A DNA stretch of 30,290 nt from an uncultured Coriobacteriaceae bacterium (GTDB taxonomy: Bacteria; Actinomycetota; Coriobacteriia; Coriobacteriales; QAMH01). The notes beneath the pieces are model-generated. The model did no database searches. It was not told the origin of the DNA and worked only from the letters and a program-made list of their open reading frames with translations. Below are positions 7,570 to 15,350 of the stretch, one piece after another. Made by a program: the position numbers and the translations under genes. The stretch is from assembly GCA_902783925.1 (NCBI GenBank), contig CACZSV010000062.1:1-30290 (forward strand). Direction: 5' to 3'. Within the stretch, counting starts at the first letter, position 1, and each line of letters starts with the position of its first letter.

Positions 7570-9369
7570 TTAGTTCAGCGTCGTGACTTCACGCGCGCCG
7601 TCCTTTTCCGTATACGTCACACTCACTTGCGTACCCGGACCCATAAACGGCAGGTTGAGATTGGCGTTGATACCTGCGATGTATATCGAGCTGTCTCCTT
7701 GCAGTTTGAAATAGAAGAGCGTGTTTCCTTCCACCACAACTGATTGTATGGCATCGATAGTTCCATCGACCTTTGGAATTGTGTCGCTGTTGGCAATCGC
7801 CCTATCGTCGATTTTGATCTGCGCGTCGTTCGTGAGCGCGGCGATATATGCCGTTTGCGCATCCGCTACCGTCGACCCCGTGCCGACGATCTGATATTGC
7901 TGCACGTCGATGAACGCGTACATCTTCACAAGCCCTGCGCCATCTTTGAGCGAGAGGAAGTATGTCGGCCTATCCGCGATGTTGAGCAAAAGCGGGGAAG
8001 TCGCGTTATAGCTCATCTGCTGAACCTGGCCCTCTGCCGATGACATTGCGGAGCTTTCCGTGGCGCCCGCGCATGTGTAATAGCGGGTTTCTTTTGTGCG
8101 TAGATTCACCAAGGTGAAACCGACGAGCGACTCATCGCTATTCGCACTTGTCATGCCTGTGTACATGTACACGTCATCATTAATCGCGAGGTAGTTGTAA
8201 CCACCTTTAGCGCCACCTGCGCTTGCCGTCTTGTTTTTGTCGCTAAACAAGCCCGGAGCAGCCGACCCCGTTGGAACGAGCACGCCGGACTGGCCCACGA
8301 GCGAGTTGATGAAGCCGGAACGGTATTTTCCGTAGTATCCAAGCTGCTCATACACAAGATCTGCAGAAAACGCCTTGTCGACCCAATTGGGAACCTCTTC
8401 TGCAGAGTATTTTTGCGTCTCACCCGAAACTGGATCGACCAGGATAATACCGTCGTAATCCTCTCCACCAAAAAGCCCAATACGCATCTTTACGGTAGGA
8501 ACAATCCAATACGGGTTACCGTCGTCGTCAAGCTCGAAAGCCGCGGTGCCAAGGATTTCGAATGGATATCTAAAACGTACGTATCGATATAGCTGGTTAT
8601 TGAAATGCTCTCCAGTGGAAATGTGAATGTACTTTCCTTCCGGCAAACGCACGAGCTGCGTTTCCTGTGTCGCCATGTTCACGGTGACAAAGCCGGGAAG
8701 GCCATTCCACGTGTTCATGATCCATTTTATGGGGTCCGCGTAGATGAGCGGAGCAACACGGTACGGAGAATTCTGATAATTGATCTGCGTATACGAATCG
8801 TAGCCCTCGTCGATTGCAAACTGGCTCACCAGATCGCTCATCTCGCCGATTGTTCGACTGCCCAAGCGCACGGCAGTATCCTTATCGACCACGGGCACGC
8901 TCTTCATCGAGATTTCGGAGATATCCTCGGCAAAGTTGCCTTCTTTGACTTCGAGCAAATCGGAATATGCACGCGCGTTGAACAGAGCAGAGCTCGCAAT
9001 CTGACCGACGAAAATACCGAGCAATAGCACGATGATCGCGCTGACGACCCAAAACAGCCAGCCGCGCTTGCCTTGCTTCTTGCCTTCCGCCTTGGCCTTC
9101 TTTCTCTCTGCCCTACGCTCGCGGAATTTGAATATGTAGGCGAGGCCCTCACGATTGAGTCCCTCGAGGAATTCCGAGATGAAACTCGTGGTTCCCTCTT
9201 GCGCACGAGGTACTCCAAAACATACGGAGACGATGATGAGGCACCAGATGATGAACCACCAGAACTGAACGCTCTGAATATTGATGGGCGGAATGGTCAC
9301 ATAGTATAAAACCCCGATTATCACGACCGACAAGATAATCGGGACGATGGTTCTCTTGCTTTTGCTCAT
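7570..9369 (-). CDS. Large membrane-anchored protein of unknown function
   Basis: A 599-residue protein I do not recognise. It has three predicted membrane segments (about 7-25, 34-52 and 103-122) with a strongly basic stretch (about 81-103) between the second and third, then a soluble domain of about 475 residues that is probably extracytoplasmic. This domain is rich in beta-type sequence with repeated short motifs such as Y-x-x-P, G-x-x-x-V and polar turns, but shows no catalytic signature I can name. The start ATG at 9369 is chosen because GGAGG sits 9 bases upstream; an in-frame ATG at 9444 has no ribosome site. It lies 117 bases downstream of the Hsp70-like gene and is probably co-transcribed, ending at the hairpin at 7521-7561. 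Confidence 0.75.
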   Translation of the reverse strand: MSKSKRTIVPIILSVVIIGVLYYVTIPPINIQSVQFWWFIIWCLIIVSVCFGVPRAQEGTTSFISEFLEGLNREGLAYIFKFRERRAERKKAKAEGKKQGKRGWLFWVVSAIIVLLLGIFVGQIASSALFNARAYSDLLEVKEGNFAEDISEISMKSVPVVDKDTAVRLGSRTIGEMSDLVSQFAIDEGYDSYTQINYQNSPYRVAPLIYADPIKWIMNTWNGLPGFVTVNMATQETQLVRLPEGKYIHISTGEHFNNQLYRYVRFRYPFEILGTAAFELDDDGNPYWIVPTVKMRIGLFGGEDYDGIILVDPVSGETQKYSAEEVPNWVDKAFSADLVYEQLGYYGKYRSGFINSLVGQSGVLVPTGSAAPGLFSDKNKTASAGGAKGGYNYLAINDDVYMYTGMTSANSDESLVGFTLVNLRTKETRYYTCAGATESSAMSSAEGQVQQMSYNATSPLLLNIADRPTYFLSLKDGAGLVKMYAFIDVQQYQIVGTGSTVADAQTAYIAALTNDAQIKIDDRAIANSDTIPKVDGTIDAIQSVVVEGNTLFYFKLQGDSSIYIAGINANLNLPFMGPGTQVSVTYTEKDGAREVTTLN

Positions 9370-9486
9370 GCGGCGTATCCTCCGAAAAAATCGCTGCACT
9401 GATACGTATGCGTGTTCATAATAGCCGAAGAGCGCACGTTTCACGCGTCCATGCAGAGGATTCGTTCATAGTGCACCATATTTGGC

Positions 9487-10968
9487 TTAGCGCCCGTCTG
9501 TCAGGCGCTTGGTCGCGGCCTCGATTTGACGCTGCGACATATTTGAAGAACCCTCGATTGCGATGTTTGCCGCCTTGTTCGTTTCGAGGTCCTTTGCGGT
9601 GACATGCACGATGCCATTTGCGTCAATCTGGAACGTCACTTCGATTTGCGGTTTGTTCATCCCGAGGCGAAGCCCACCCAGGCGGAATTTCCCAAGCGAT
9701 GTATTCTCGCTTGCACGGGGGCTTTCTCCCTGGAGCACGTTGATTTCGACCGTCGTTTGCATGGGGGACGCAGTTGTATAAATGTCGCTCTTCATCGTTG
9801 GCAAGGTCGAGTTTCGGGGAATCAGCACTGACATGTTGTCGCCAATAATTTCGATGCCAAGCGAGTGGGGCGTGACGTCGAGCAGCAAAAGCCCGCCAAC
9901 ATCGCCAGCTAAAACACCAGCTTGCAGGCATGCGCCCATCGCAACGCTCTCATCTGGGTTGATGTTTTCTGAGGGATCCTTGCCAATCAGGCTCCGCACT
10001 GCTTGCTTGACGGCAGGTATGCGGCTCGATCCGCCCACCATGAGGACTTTGCCGATGTCTCCGACACCGAGCCCTGCATCTGCGAGCGCGCGTCTGCACG
10101 GGCCCATGGTCCGCTCGACAAGGTCTGCAGTCATATTCTCGAAATCTGCTCGGAGAACCTGCGTTTCGAAATGAAGCGGCTCTCCTCCCCTACTTGCCAA
10201 AAACGGCAGGTTGACCGTGGTTTGAGTTACCGATGACAGCTCCTTCTTGGCGTTTTCCGCTGCCTCGCGAAGACGGTTCATCGTCGCTGCATCGCCCGAG
10301 ATGTCCACTCCGGTCTGGGACGTGAAACGGCGGAGCAGCTCCTCGGTCAGACGGGCGTCGAAGTCGTCGCCGCCCAGGTGATTATCGCCCGCCGTTGCGA
10401 GCACCTCGATAATGCCACCTTGAATGGAAAGGATGGAAACATCGAACGTGCCGCCGCCGAGGTCATAAACCATAACGGCTTTGTCTTCTTCTTTGTCGAC
10501 GCCATATGCGAGCGCTGCGGCGGTCGGCTCGTTGACGATTCGCTGTACGTTGAGACCAGCGATGACGCCAGCGTCCTTGGTCGCCTGGCGCTGCGCGTCA
10601 GTAAAGTAAGCAGGCACGGTAATGACGGCATCGGTCACAGGCTCGCCAAGATAGCTTTCGGCATCTCGTTTAAGCTTGTCGAGAATAATCGCCGAAATCT
10701 CCTGAGGCAGGTATTTCTTGTGGTCAATTTGAATGGGGCGCGTGCTTCCCATTTGACGCTTGATGGATGTGACCGTGCGCTCGGGATTCATCGCGGCTTG
10801 GCGCTTCGCGATTTCTCCAACGAGACGCTCTCCCTTCTTCGAAAACGCGACAACCGAAGGCGTCGTGCGCGAGCCCTCCGCATTGGTTATAACAACGGGG
10901 CGGCCGCCCTCCATTACGGCAACACAGGAATTAGTCGTACCCAGATCTATGCCAATGAGACGTGCCAT
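9487..10968 (-). CDS. DnaK-like Hsp70 lacking the C-terminal lid
   Basis: An ATP-dependent chaperone-type protein. The nucleotide-binding domain is complete: IGIDLGTTNSCVAV at the N-terminus, VPAYFTDAQRQATKDAG, the EPTAAALAYG and DLGGGTFDVSIL phosphate loops, and LMVGGSSRIPAV (about 320-331). The beta substrate-binding domain is also present (from LLLDVTPHSLGIE to IDANGIVHVTAKD). The protein stops at 493 residues, about 115-145 fewer than typical DnaK, directly after the beta domain, so the helical lid is absent. The stop is followed within 117 bases by the next gene, with no frameshifted lid sequence. The ATG at 10968 follows the TAA of the LarC-like gene directly, with AAGGAG 9 bases upstream inside that gene. 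No grpE or dnaJ is nearby, so this is likely an accessory paralogue. Partner and client are unknown. Confidence 0.92.
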   Translation of the reverse strand: MARLIGIDLGTTNSCVAVMEGGRPVVITNAEGSRTTPSVVAFSKKGERLVGEIAKRQAAMNPERTVTSIKRQMGSTRPIQIDHKKYLPQEISAIILDKLKRDAESYLGEPVTDAVITVPAYFTDAQRQATKDAGVIAGLNVQRIVNEPTAAALAYGVDKEEDKAVMVYDLGGGTFDVSILSIQGGIIEVLATAGDNHLGGDDFDARLTEELLRRFTSQTGVDISGDAATMNRLREAAENAKKELSSVTQTTVNLPFLASRGGEPLHFETQVLRADFENMTADLVERTMGPCRRALADAGLGVGDIGKVLMVGGSSRIPAVKQAVRSLIGKDPSENINPDESVAMGACLQAGVLAGDVGGLLLLDVTPHSLGIEIIGDNMSVLIPRNSTLPTMKSDIYTTASPMQTTVEINVLQGESPRASENTSLGKFRLGGLRLGMNKPQIEVTFQIDANGIVHVTAKDLETNKAANIAIEGSSNMSQRQIEAATKRLTDGR

Positions 10969-11526
10969 TTACTTAAACTCCTTTACAAAATGCGCGATGA
11001 AAGCCGCTGAAGTCGGCGTACAGAGTTCGCCTTCCGGGCGCTCGTCGAAAAGCGGGATGTGATAGCGCTCGAGTATCGCCGCGGTTGCAGGCGCCGGAAT
11101 ATCCAAAAGCCCGTGTGCGCATTCGACTTTGCCGCTGCCAGGCTGGACTTTTGTCGCCGTGATCGTGTCAGGAGCAATGAGTTCGATTGCGCGGCACATA
11201 CCGAGTATTTCGCGGACGGTCATGCCCTCGCCAACCTCGTGAAAATGTGTATGCTCGATTTCGCATTCATGCACCGTCGCTTCTGCTTCGGCGAGAATGT
11301 AATACACCTGCTTTGCCTGTTCCTTGGTCCATTCGGGGGCTATAGTCGTATCGATGGCTTCCCAGACTTCGATGAAATTGTGGAAATGCGATTTTTCGGG
11401 AATGCTCTCGTCGCTCACAACGACGCCAATGCCACCTTTCAAAAGATCGGGCGTAGCGGCAACAAGCTGACCAAATATTGATTTACGTGTAGCAGATTTT
11501 GAAAGATCAAGATGAAGCGTCGCCAT
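10969..11526 (-). CDS. Short LarC-related (DUF111-like) protein
   Basis: A 185-residue protein related to LarC, the nickel-insertion and cyclometallase protein of lactate-racemase cofactor synthesis. Shared features are the HTHFHEVG motif (92-99), the following helix, the GSGKVECAHGLLDIPAPAT segment (about 137-155), and the ending LCTPTSAAFIAHFVKEF. LarC normally begins with a glycine-rich FSGxSGDM segment. Here the N-terminus (HLDLSKSATRKSIFG) has lost it, and the protein ends where LarC1 would still continue. It may therefore be a divergent family member rather than a working LarC. The start ATG has GGAG 7 bases upstream. The stop abuts the Hsp70-like start, so the two are translationally coupled. 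No nickel enzyme is adjacent. Confidence 0.7.
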   Translation of the reverse strand: MATLHLDLSKSATRKSIFGQLVAATPDLLKGGIGVVVSDESIPEKSHFHNFIEVWEAIDTTIAPEWTKEQAKQVYYILAEAEATVHECEIEHTHFHEVGEGMTVREILGMCRAIELIAPDTITATKVQPGSGKVECAHGLLDIPAPATAAILERYHIPLFDERPEGELCTPTSAAFIAHFVKEFK

Positions 11527-11703
11527 GATTTTTCTCCAGTATCATGCTGAACCAGTAAGAATATGCAAAGATAATGCGCGATTTGACGGGCGGATTGAAG
11601 AGCCCTGAGCAAATCGTTGGATATTCGTCACAAATGGCCTGAGTGCGTACATGCATTCATATTGACGGCGCATAGTATTCGGCAGCAAAGGAGAGCACCT
11701 GCT

Positions 11704-12108
11704 ATGAGAAGCTTCGAACTCAAGACCTCCGCATTCGCTTTTCACGACATTTCCGCGCAGGTCAAGCTTGCCGTACGCGAAAGCGGGGTTAAAGAAGGCA
11801 TCTGCGTTGTGTATTGCCCGCATACCACCGCGGCAATAACCATCAATGAAAACGCGGATCCAGATGTGCAGCGAGATTTGAAACTCGCTCTTATCGATGC
11901 ATTTGGCGATAGCGATAGGCCTGAATTCAGGCACTTTGAGGGCAACAGCCATGCGCACCTCAAGTCGAGCCTTATCGGTGCTTCCGAGACAATTCCCATT
12001 GCAAACGGCTCGCTCATGCTCGGGACATGGCAGGGGGTTTATTTCTGCGAATTCGACGGCCCGCGCAATAGGAAGTTTTACGTGCAGGTCTTGGAGGGGC
12101 GAGACTAA
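11704..12108 (+). CDS. YjbQ/UPF0047 family protein
   Basis: A small cytosolic protein of 134 residues with the full family signature: CPHTTAAITINENADPDV (about 38-55), FEGNSHAHLKSSLIG and LMLGTWQGVYFCEFDGPRNR (C-terminal third). The family has been linked to secondary thiamine phosphate synthase activity, but its cellular role is not well established. An upstream in-frame ATG at 11617 is possible. The ATG at 11704 is chosen because AAAGGAG sits about 9 bases upstream and homology begins there. It is divergent from the LarC-like gene across a 177-bp gap, and it converges with the CPBP protease gene, whose stop lies one base away with no room for a terminator. Confidence 0.9.
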   Translation: MRSFELKTSAFAFHDISAQVKLAVRESGVKEGICVVYCPHTTAAITINENADPDVQRDLKLALIDAFGDSDRPEFRHFEGNSHAHLKSSLIGASETIPIANGSLMLGTWQGVYFCEFDGPRNRKFYVQVLEGRD

Positions 12109-12109
12109 A

Positions 12110-13051
12110 TCACCTGGAACGTCGCATTCTCCCATCTTGCGGGGCGTTTCCCCTTCGTCGCGAGACTGTCCGCTGTGCCTGCTTTTGCATCGTCATAAGC
12201 AGATATATGGCAACAAGGGCAGCAATGACGATCTCGCCGATATCCACGAGCACATTGGAGACGCCTGCAAATGATGCCGCATTGATGAGCGCGTGCAGGC
12301 CAATACAGGGCGCGATACGAGGATACATCGTATACGCACAGCCCAAAGCAATGCCAATCGCCAGTGCAAAGAGCGCTTGGAGAAGCGCTGCGCCTGCTCC
12401 CGCCGTAGGTGCGTTGGCCAAGTGCAAAACAGCGAAGGCGAGCGCGCTTAAACCGATGGATACAAGCAGAGAAAAACTCATCTGCTCACGGAGCCATTCG
12501 ATAAAGAAGCCCCTGAAGAAGAGCTCTTCGAGAACCGCGGCACACATTGCTAGCACAAAGAGGTTGAAGTCGAAGACGTAGCTTTTCGCGGCAATGCCAA
12601 ACACCAGACAAGCGGCCGGCACAACGGCGAGCAGCACGTACGAGGCATACAGCCAGGACTTCTGCGCCGCTGGCACATCGTTTTTCTGGCTTTGCCGAAA
12701 AGAACTCTCCTGGCCCTGCTGGCGGCTCGGCTGCAGAACCGTTTGTCCCTTTTGGCGTTGTTGCCGGCGCTGGTATGGATCGTTTCGCTGTACACGCTGG
12801 GTATCCCGCCGCCCGCGCTCTTGCCATGGCGCGGCCTGCTGTCTGGTAAACCAGCCTGTATAGAACAGGATGAAGACAACGGCTGCGGTAAAAAGCAGAA
12901 TCGCATAGCAGGTAATCCCATGCGGAATGCCCATCGCGGCAGAAATCGCCTCCGCGACGGTATAGATAACACCGTAAAGAATGAGCGCAATGAAAGCTTT
13001 CACGACACGTCCAGCAGTAGCCAAAACCCAGATGCCACAGTTGTAGCACAT
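12110..13051 (-). CDS. CPBP (CAAX/Abi) family intramembrane metalloprotease
   Basis: A 313-residue integral membrane protein. Two N-terminal membrane segments (about 19-38 and 44-64) are followed by a Gln/Arg-rich cytosolic linker (about 70-130), and then the protease-type domain with EELFFRG (175-181), His210 in AVLHLAN and His253 in GLHALINA, which are the conserved metal-site elements of the family. Members process prenylated proteins in eukaryotes; bacterial roles include bacteriocin self-immunity, but the substrate here is unknown. The start is uncertain: ATG at 13051 has no Shine-Dalgarno, and GTG at 13003 would shorten the protein to begin at the first hydrophobic segment. Upstream lies a gene-free gap of about 177 bases. 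Confidence 0.85.
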   Translation of the reverse strand: MCYNCGIWVLATAGRVVKAFIALILYGVIYTVAEAISAAMGIPHGITCYAILLFTAAVVFILFYTGWFTRQQAAPWQERGRRDTQRVQRNDPYQRRQQRQKGQTVLQPSRQQGQESSFRQSQKNDVPAAQKSWLYASYVLLAVVPAACLVFGIAAKSYVFDFNLFVLAMCAAVLEELFFRGFFIEWLREQMSFSLLVSIGLSALAFAVLHLANAPTAGAGAALLQALFALAIGIALGCAYTMYPRIAPCIGLHALINAASFAGVSNVLVDIGEIVIAALVAIYLLMTMQKQAQRTVSRRRGNAPQDGRMRRSR

Positions 13052-13228
13052 TAGCCTAGGAGGAGCGAATCATGCAGTTCTCATTTCGCCAGAATTGAAA
13101 ACACGTGGCACAAGCGCCTGTGATTCGGAAAAATCGAGGCACGCTTCAAAATCAAACTGCCAAATGTAAGCAGGATTAACAGCCGTATTGAGCGTTTGAT
13201 ATAGGCCTTTAGACAGGCGTTTTATGAA

Positions 13229-14776
13229 TCAGCGAATGATGATGGGAATGCCTGCAGAAACCCGATCATATAATTCGACGATATTCGAATTCGAGAGCCT
13301 GATGCAGCCATGGCTTCCCGGGTATCCCAATCCACCCGTGTTCGTGGTTCCATGAATGTAGATGCCACCCCCACAGCTGACTGCCAGCGCACGCAAGCCA
13401 AGCGGATTCGAAGCGCCAGGGGCAATGGTATCGGGCATCGATGCCGACCAATCGCTATGTGGGTTAATCCAAACCGGGGCGGCATCCTTATAGTCGAGGT
13501 ACCAATCACCTCGGGGAGTCGCATAGCCGGACATGCCGGGAGTGCATGCGTAGCTCGCAACCTCCTCGCCCGCTTCATACAGGCGGACACGGCATTCGCT
13601 CGTATCGACGAGGATGGCCTGGCCAGATTCGAGAACCTCAGGTGCAGTTGTCGTAGCAGTTGCCTGGATCTGATACCTCTCAGGCAGCGGATTGTTGGAT
13701 TTGGCGGCCGCCTCGATCTTCGCAACCGTCGCATCGACATCGACGACAACGCCGTTTACCGGCGGTGTCGTAACAAGACGGCGCGATTCTTTATCGAATG
13801 CATAGCCCGCATCTTTGGGGTCGTGATTCGCCTGCTCAGCGATTTCTTCCACACGCGCCTTAAGCGCATTATGGTCTACCGCGCAGGCGGTACGAATTTC
13901 GTAGCTTCCTTTTTCGTTTGTCGCGAGCTCGACGATACGAGCGCCCCAACGCATGAAGAAGAGCTGGTTATACGGAGCGTATGCTTGCGCAACGGTATCT
14001 TGGGGCGCAAGCGTGCCGACTTCTCGCAAGTCGATGGAATACACGGCTCCGTCGATATCGAGAGAGACAACGGTGGAAAGACCCTCATCGGCGCGACTCA
14101 CGACAAGATTGCGCAGCTCATCTTCTGTCATATTCGAGACGTCGACCTGACCATCGAGCGTGGTCTTCTCTGGAACGAGCTGCGTACGAGAATTATCGTC
14201 GATTGCGAGAGCAACGCAACAGCCTGCAATGACGATGAGAATCGCAGCCGCAAGAGCAATCATTGCCTTTCTGATCAAGGCGCGCTTCTTGAGGGCAGCC
14301 GCAGCTGTGGGGACAGGCTTGATGTCGGTGGATTCATCGCCAGAGGCATCATCACTCGCTGCTTCATCGCTAGCTTCGTCGGCGGCGGCCCCGTCATTCG
14401 CGGCCTCATCGCTGGCTTCGTCGGCGGCATCAGCGCTTTCATCAGCAGCTTCTTGAGAGTCCGTAGCGTCTTTTACGTCAGATTTTTCGTCAGAAGCGTT
14501 TTCCGTGGAATCATCCGAGGGATCCTGCTCGGACGTATCTTGAATAGCGTCTGCCTGTGGAACATCATCCTCAGATGCTTCCTGCGCGTCATCGGCAGTA
14601 TCTGCCGGCGTATGATCATCGCCGGCATCTTGGCTCGCAGCGGCGCTTTCATTTGCATCGGCGACGTTCTTGTGCGAATCGTCGGCGCTTACGGTTTCCT
14701 GCGCATCTTTAGTGGCAGAGTCGAGCTGTGAATCGTCAGCACTGACTTGCTCAGTATTGGAATCTTCTTGAGCCAT
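13229..14776 (-). CDS. L,D-transpeptidase (YkuD) with acidic cytosolic tail
   Basis: A cell-wall cross-linking enzyme of 515 residues, probably acting outside the membrane. An unusually long N-terminal region (1-158) is acidic and Ser/Ala-rich, with imperfect repeats of ADEASDEAA near 117-141. A basic patch KKRALIRK and one membrane helix (about 170-192) give a type II topology. A PG-binding-type region (about 200-370) follows. The YkuD domain starts near VLESGQAILVDTSE and ends with the catalytic HGTTNTGG (His475) and SHGCIRL (Cys491). The start ATG has AGAGG 5 bases upstream. The neighbouring small Cys-rich gene is on the same strand about 216 bases upstream. Confidence 0.92.
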   Translation of the reverse strand: MAQEDSNTEQVSADDSQLDSATKDAQETVSADDSHKNVADANESAAASQDAGDDHTPADTADDAQEASEDDVPQADAIQDTSEQDPSDDSTENASDEKSDVKDATDSQEAADESADAADEASDEAANDGAAADEASDEAASDDASGDESTDIKPVPTAAAALKKRALIRKAMIALAAAILIVIAGCCVALAIDDNSRTQLVPEKTTLDGQVDVSNMTEDELRNLVVSRADEGLSTVVSLDIDGAVYSIDLREVGTLAPQDTVAQAYAPYNQLFFMRWGARIVELATNEKGSYEIRTACAVDHNALKARVEEIAEQANHDPKDAGYAFDKESRRLVTTPPVNGVVVDVDATVAKIEAAAKSNNPLPERYQIQATATTTAPEVLESGQAILVDTSECRVRLYEAGEEVASYACTPGMSGYATPRGDWYLDYKDAAPVWINPHSDWSASMPDTIAPGASNPLGLRALAVSCGGGIYIHGTTNTGGLGYPGSHGCIRLSNSNIVELYDRVSAGIPIIIR

Positions 14777-14992
14777 GGTTTTCCTCTTGTGCGTTCAGGC
14801 CTTTGCGGGCATGTTAAATCTGTGTTTGCAAGAACTAAACAAACGTATACTACTAGAATTTCTGCCGTATCGCTCGTAGCAGTGACCCAAATGCAAAAAA
14901 ATCTACACAGACTAACAATGTCGTTTTGAAAGAGCCTGCTTATCCCCTACCCTGCTTAGGTGCAGCCTTGGAGCGACCACATCACGAGACGC

Positions 14993-15214
14993 TTAGAAGC
15001 TGTTGTACGTTTCCCAAGCGGCGACGACTTCGTCTGCACGGCTTGCATCCATGCGCTTGGAATCAAGCGGGAAGGGGATTTCGGTGGTCGTGTGATCGCA
15101 GACGGACTTGTTTCGAGCAAACGGGCAGTGCGACTCGCAGAACTGCACCCAGCGCAGGTAGACCGGCTCGCCGATCGTCTCGGCCTTTACAGGGCAGATG
15201 ATTTGCTCAGCCAT
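14993..15214 (-). CDS. Small Cys-rich protein of unknown function
   Basis: A 73-residue protein with four cysteines (C7, C26, C30, C39), including the ordered CESHC pair and VCDH, which could hold a zinc or an iron-sulfur cluster. No family recognised. The ATG at 15214 has AGAGG about 8 bases upstream (AGAGGAAAAAATC), which supports it over the plus-strand frames in this region. It lies between the L,D-transpeptidase and an HTH gene. The gap to the L,D-transpeptidase start (14777-14992) shows no gene. Confidence 0.6.
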   Translation of the reverse strand: MAEQIICPVKAETIGEPVYLRWVQFCESHCPFARNKSVCDHTTTEIPFPLDSKRMDASRADEVVAAWETYNSF

Positions 15215-15335
15215 GATTTTTTCCTCTTTCTTCTAACATTATCTCTCGGGCAGGCGCCATATTGCCACTGACGACAGCCATTCTAGGAAACACCGAGAAA
15301 AAGTGCCAAGAAATAAAATCACAAATCTCTCTGTA

Positions 15336-15344
15336 TGGTATTAT
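15336..15344 (+). promoter_or_regulatory. Extended -10 for a leaderless HTH gene
   Basis: TGGTATTAT ends 6 bases before the ATG at 15351, with TG one base upstream of the hexamer. No Shine-Dalgarno is present, so translation would begin at the mRNA 5' end. Confidence 0.55.
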
Positions 15345-15350
15345 TTGTGT

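Noticed and set aside
13072..13098. 8-codon plus-strand frame with AGGAGG upstream
   Set aside because: Too short to support, and nothing follows on that strand; probably chance.
13310..14731. 473-codon plus-strand frame opposite the L,D-transpeptidase
   Set aside because: It arises from the repetitive acidic codons of the real gene read on the opposite strand.
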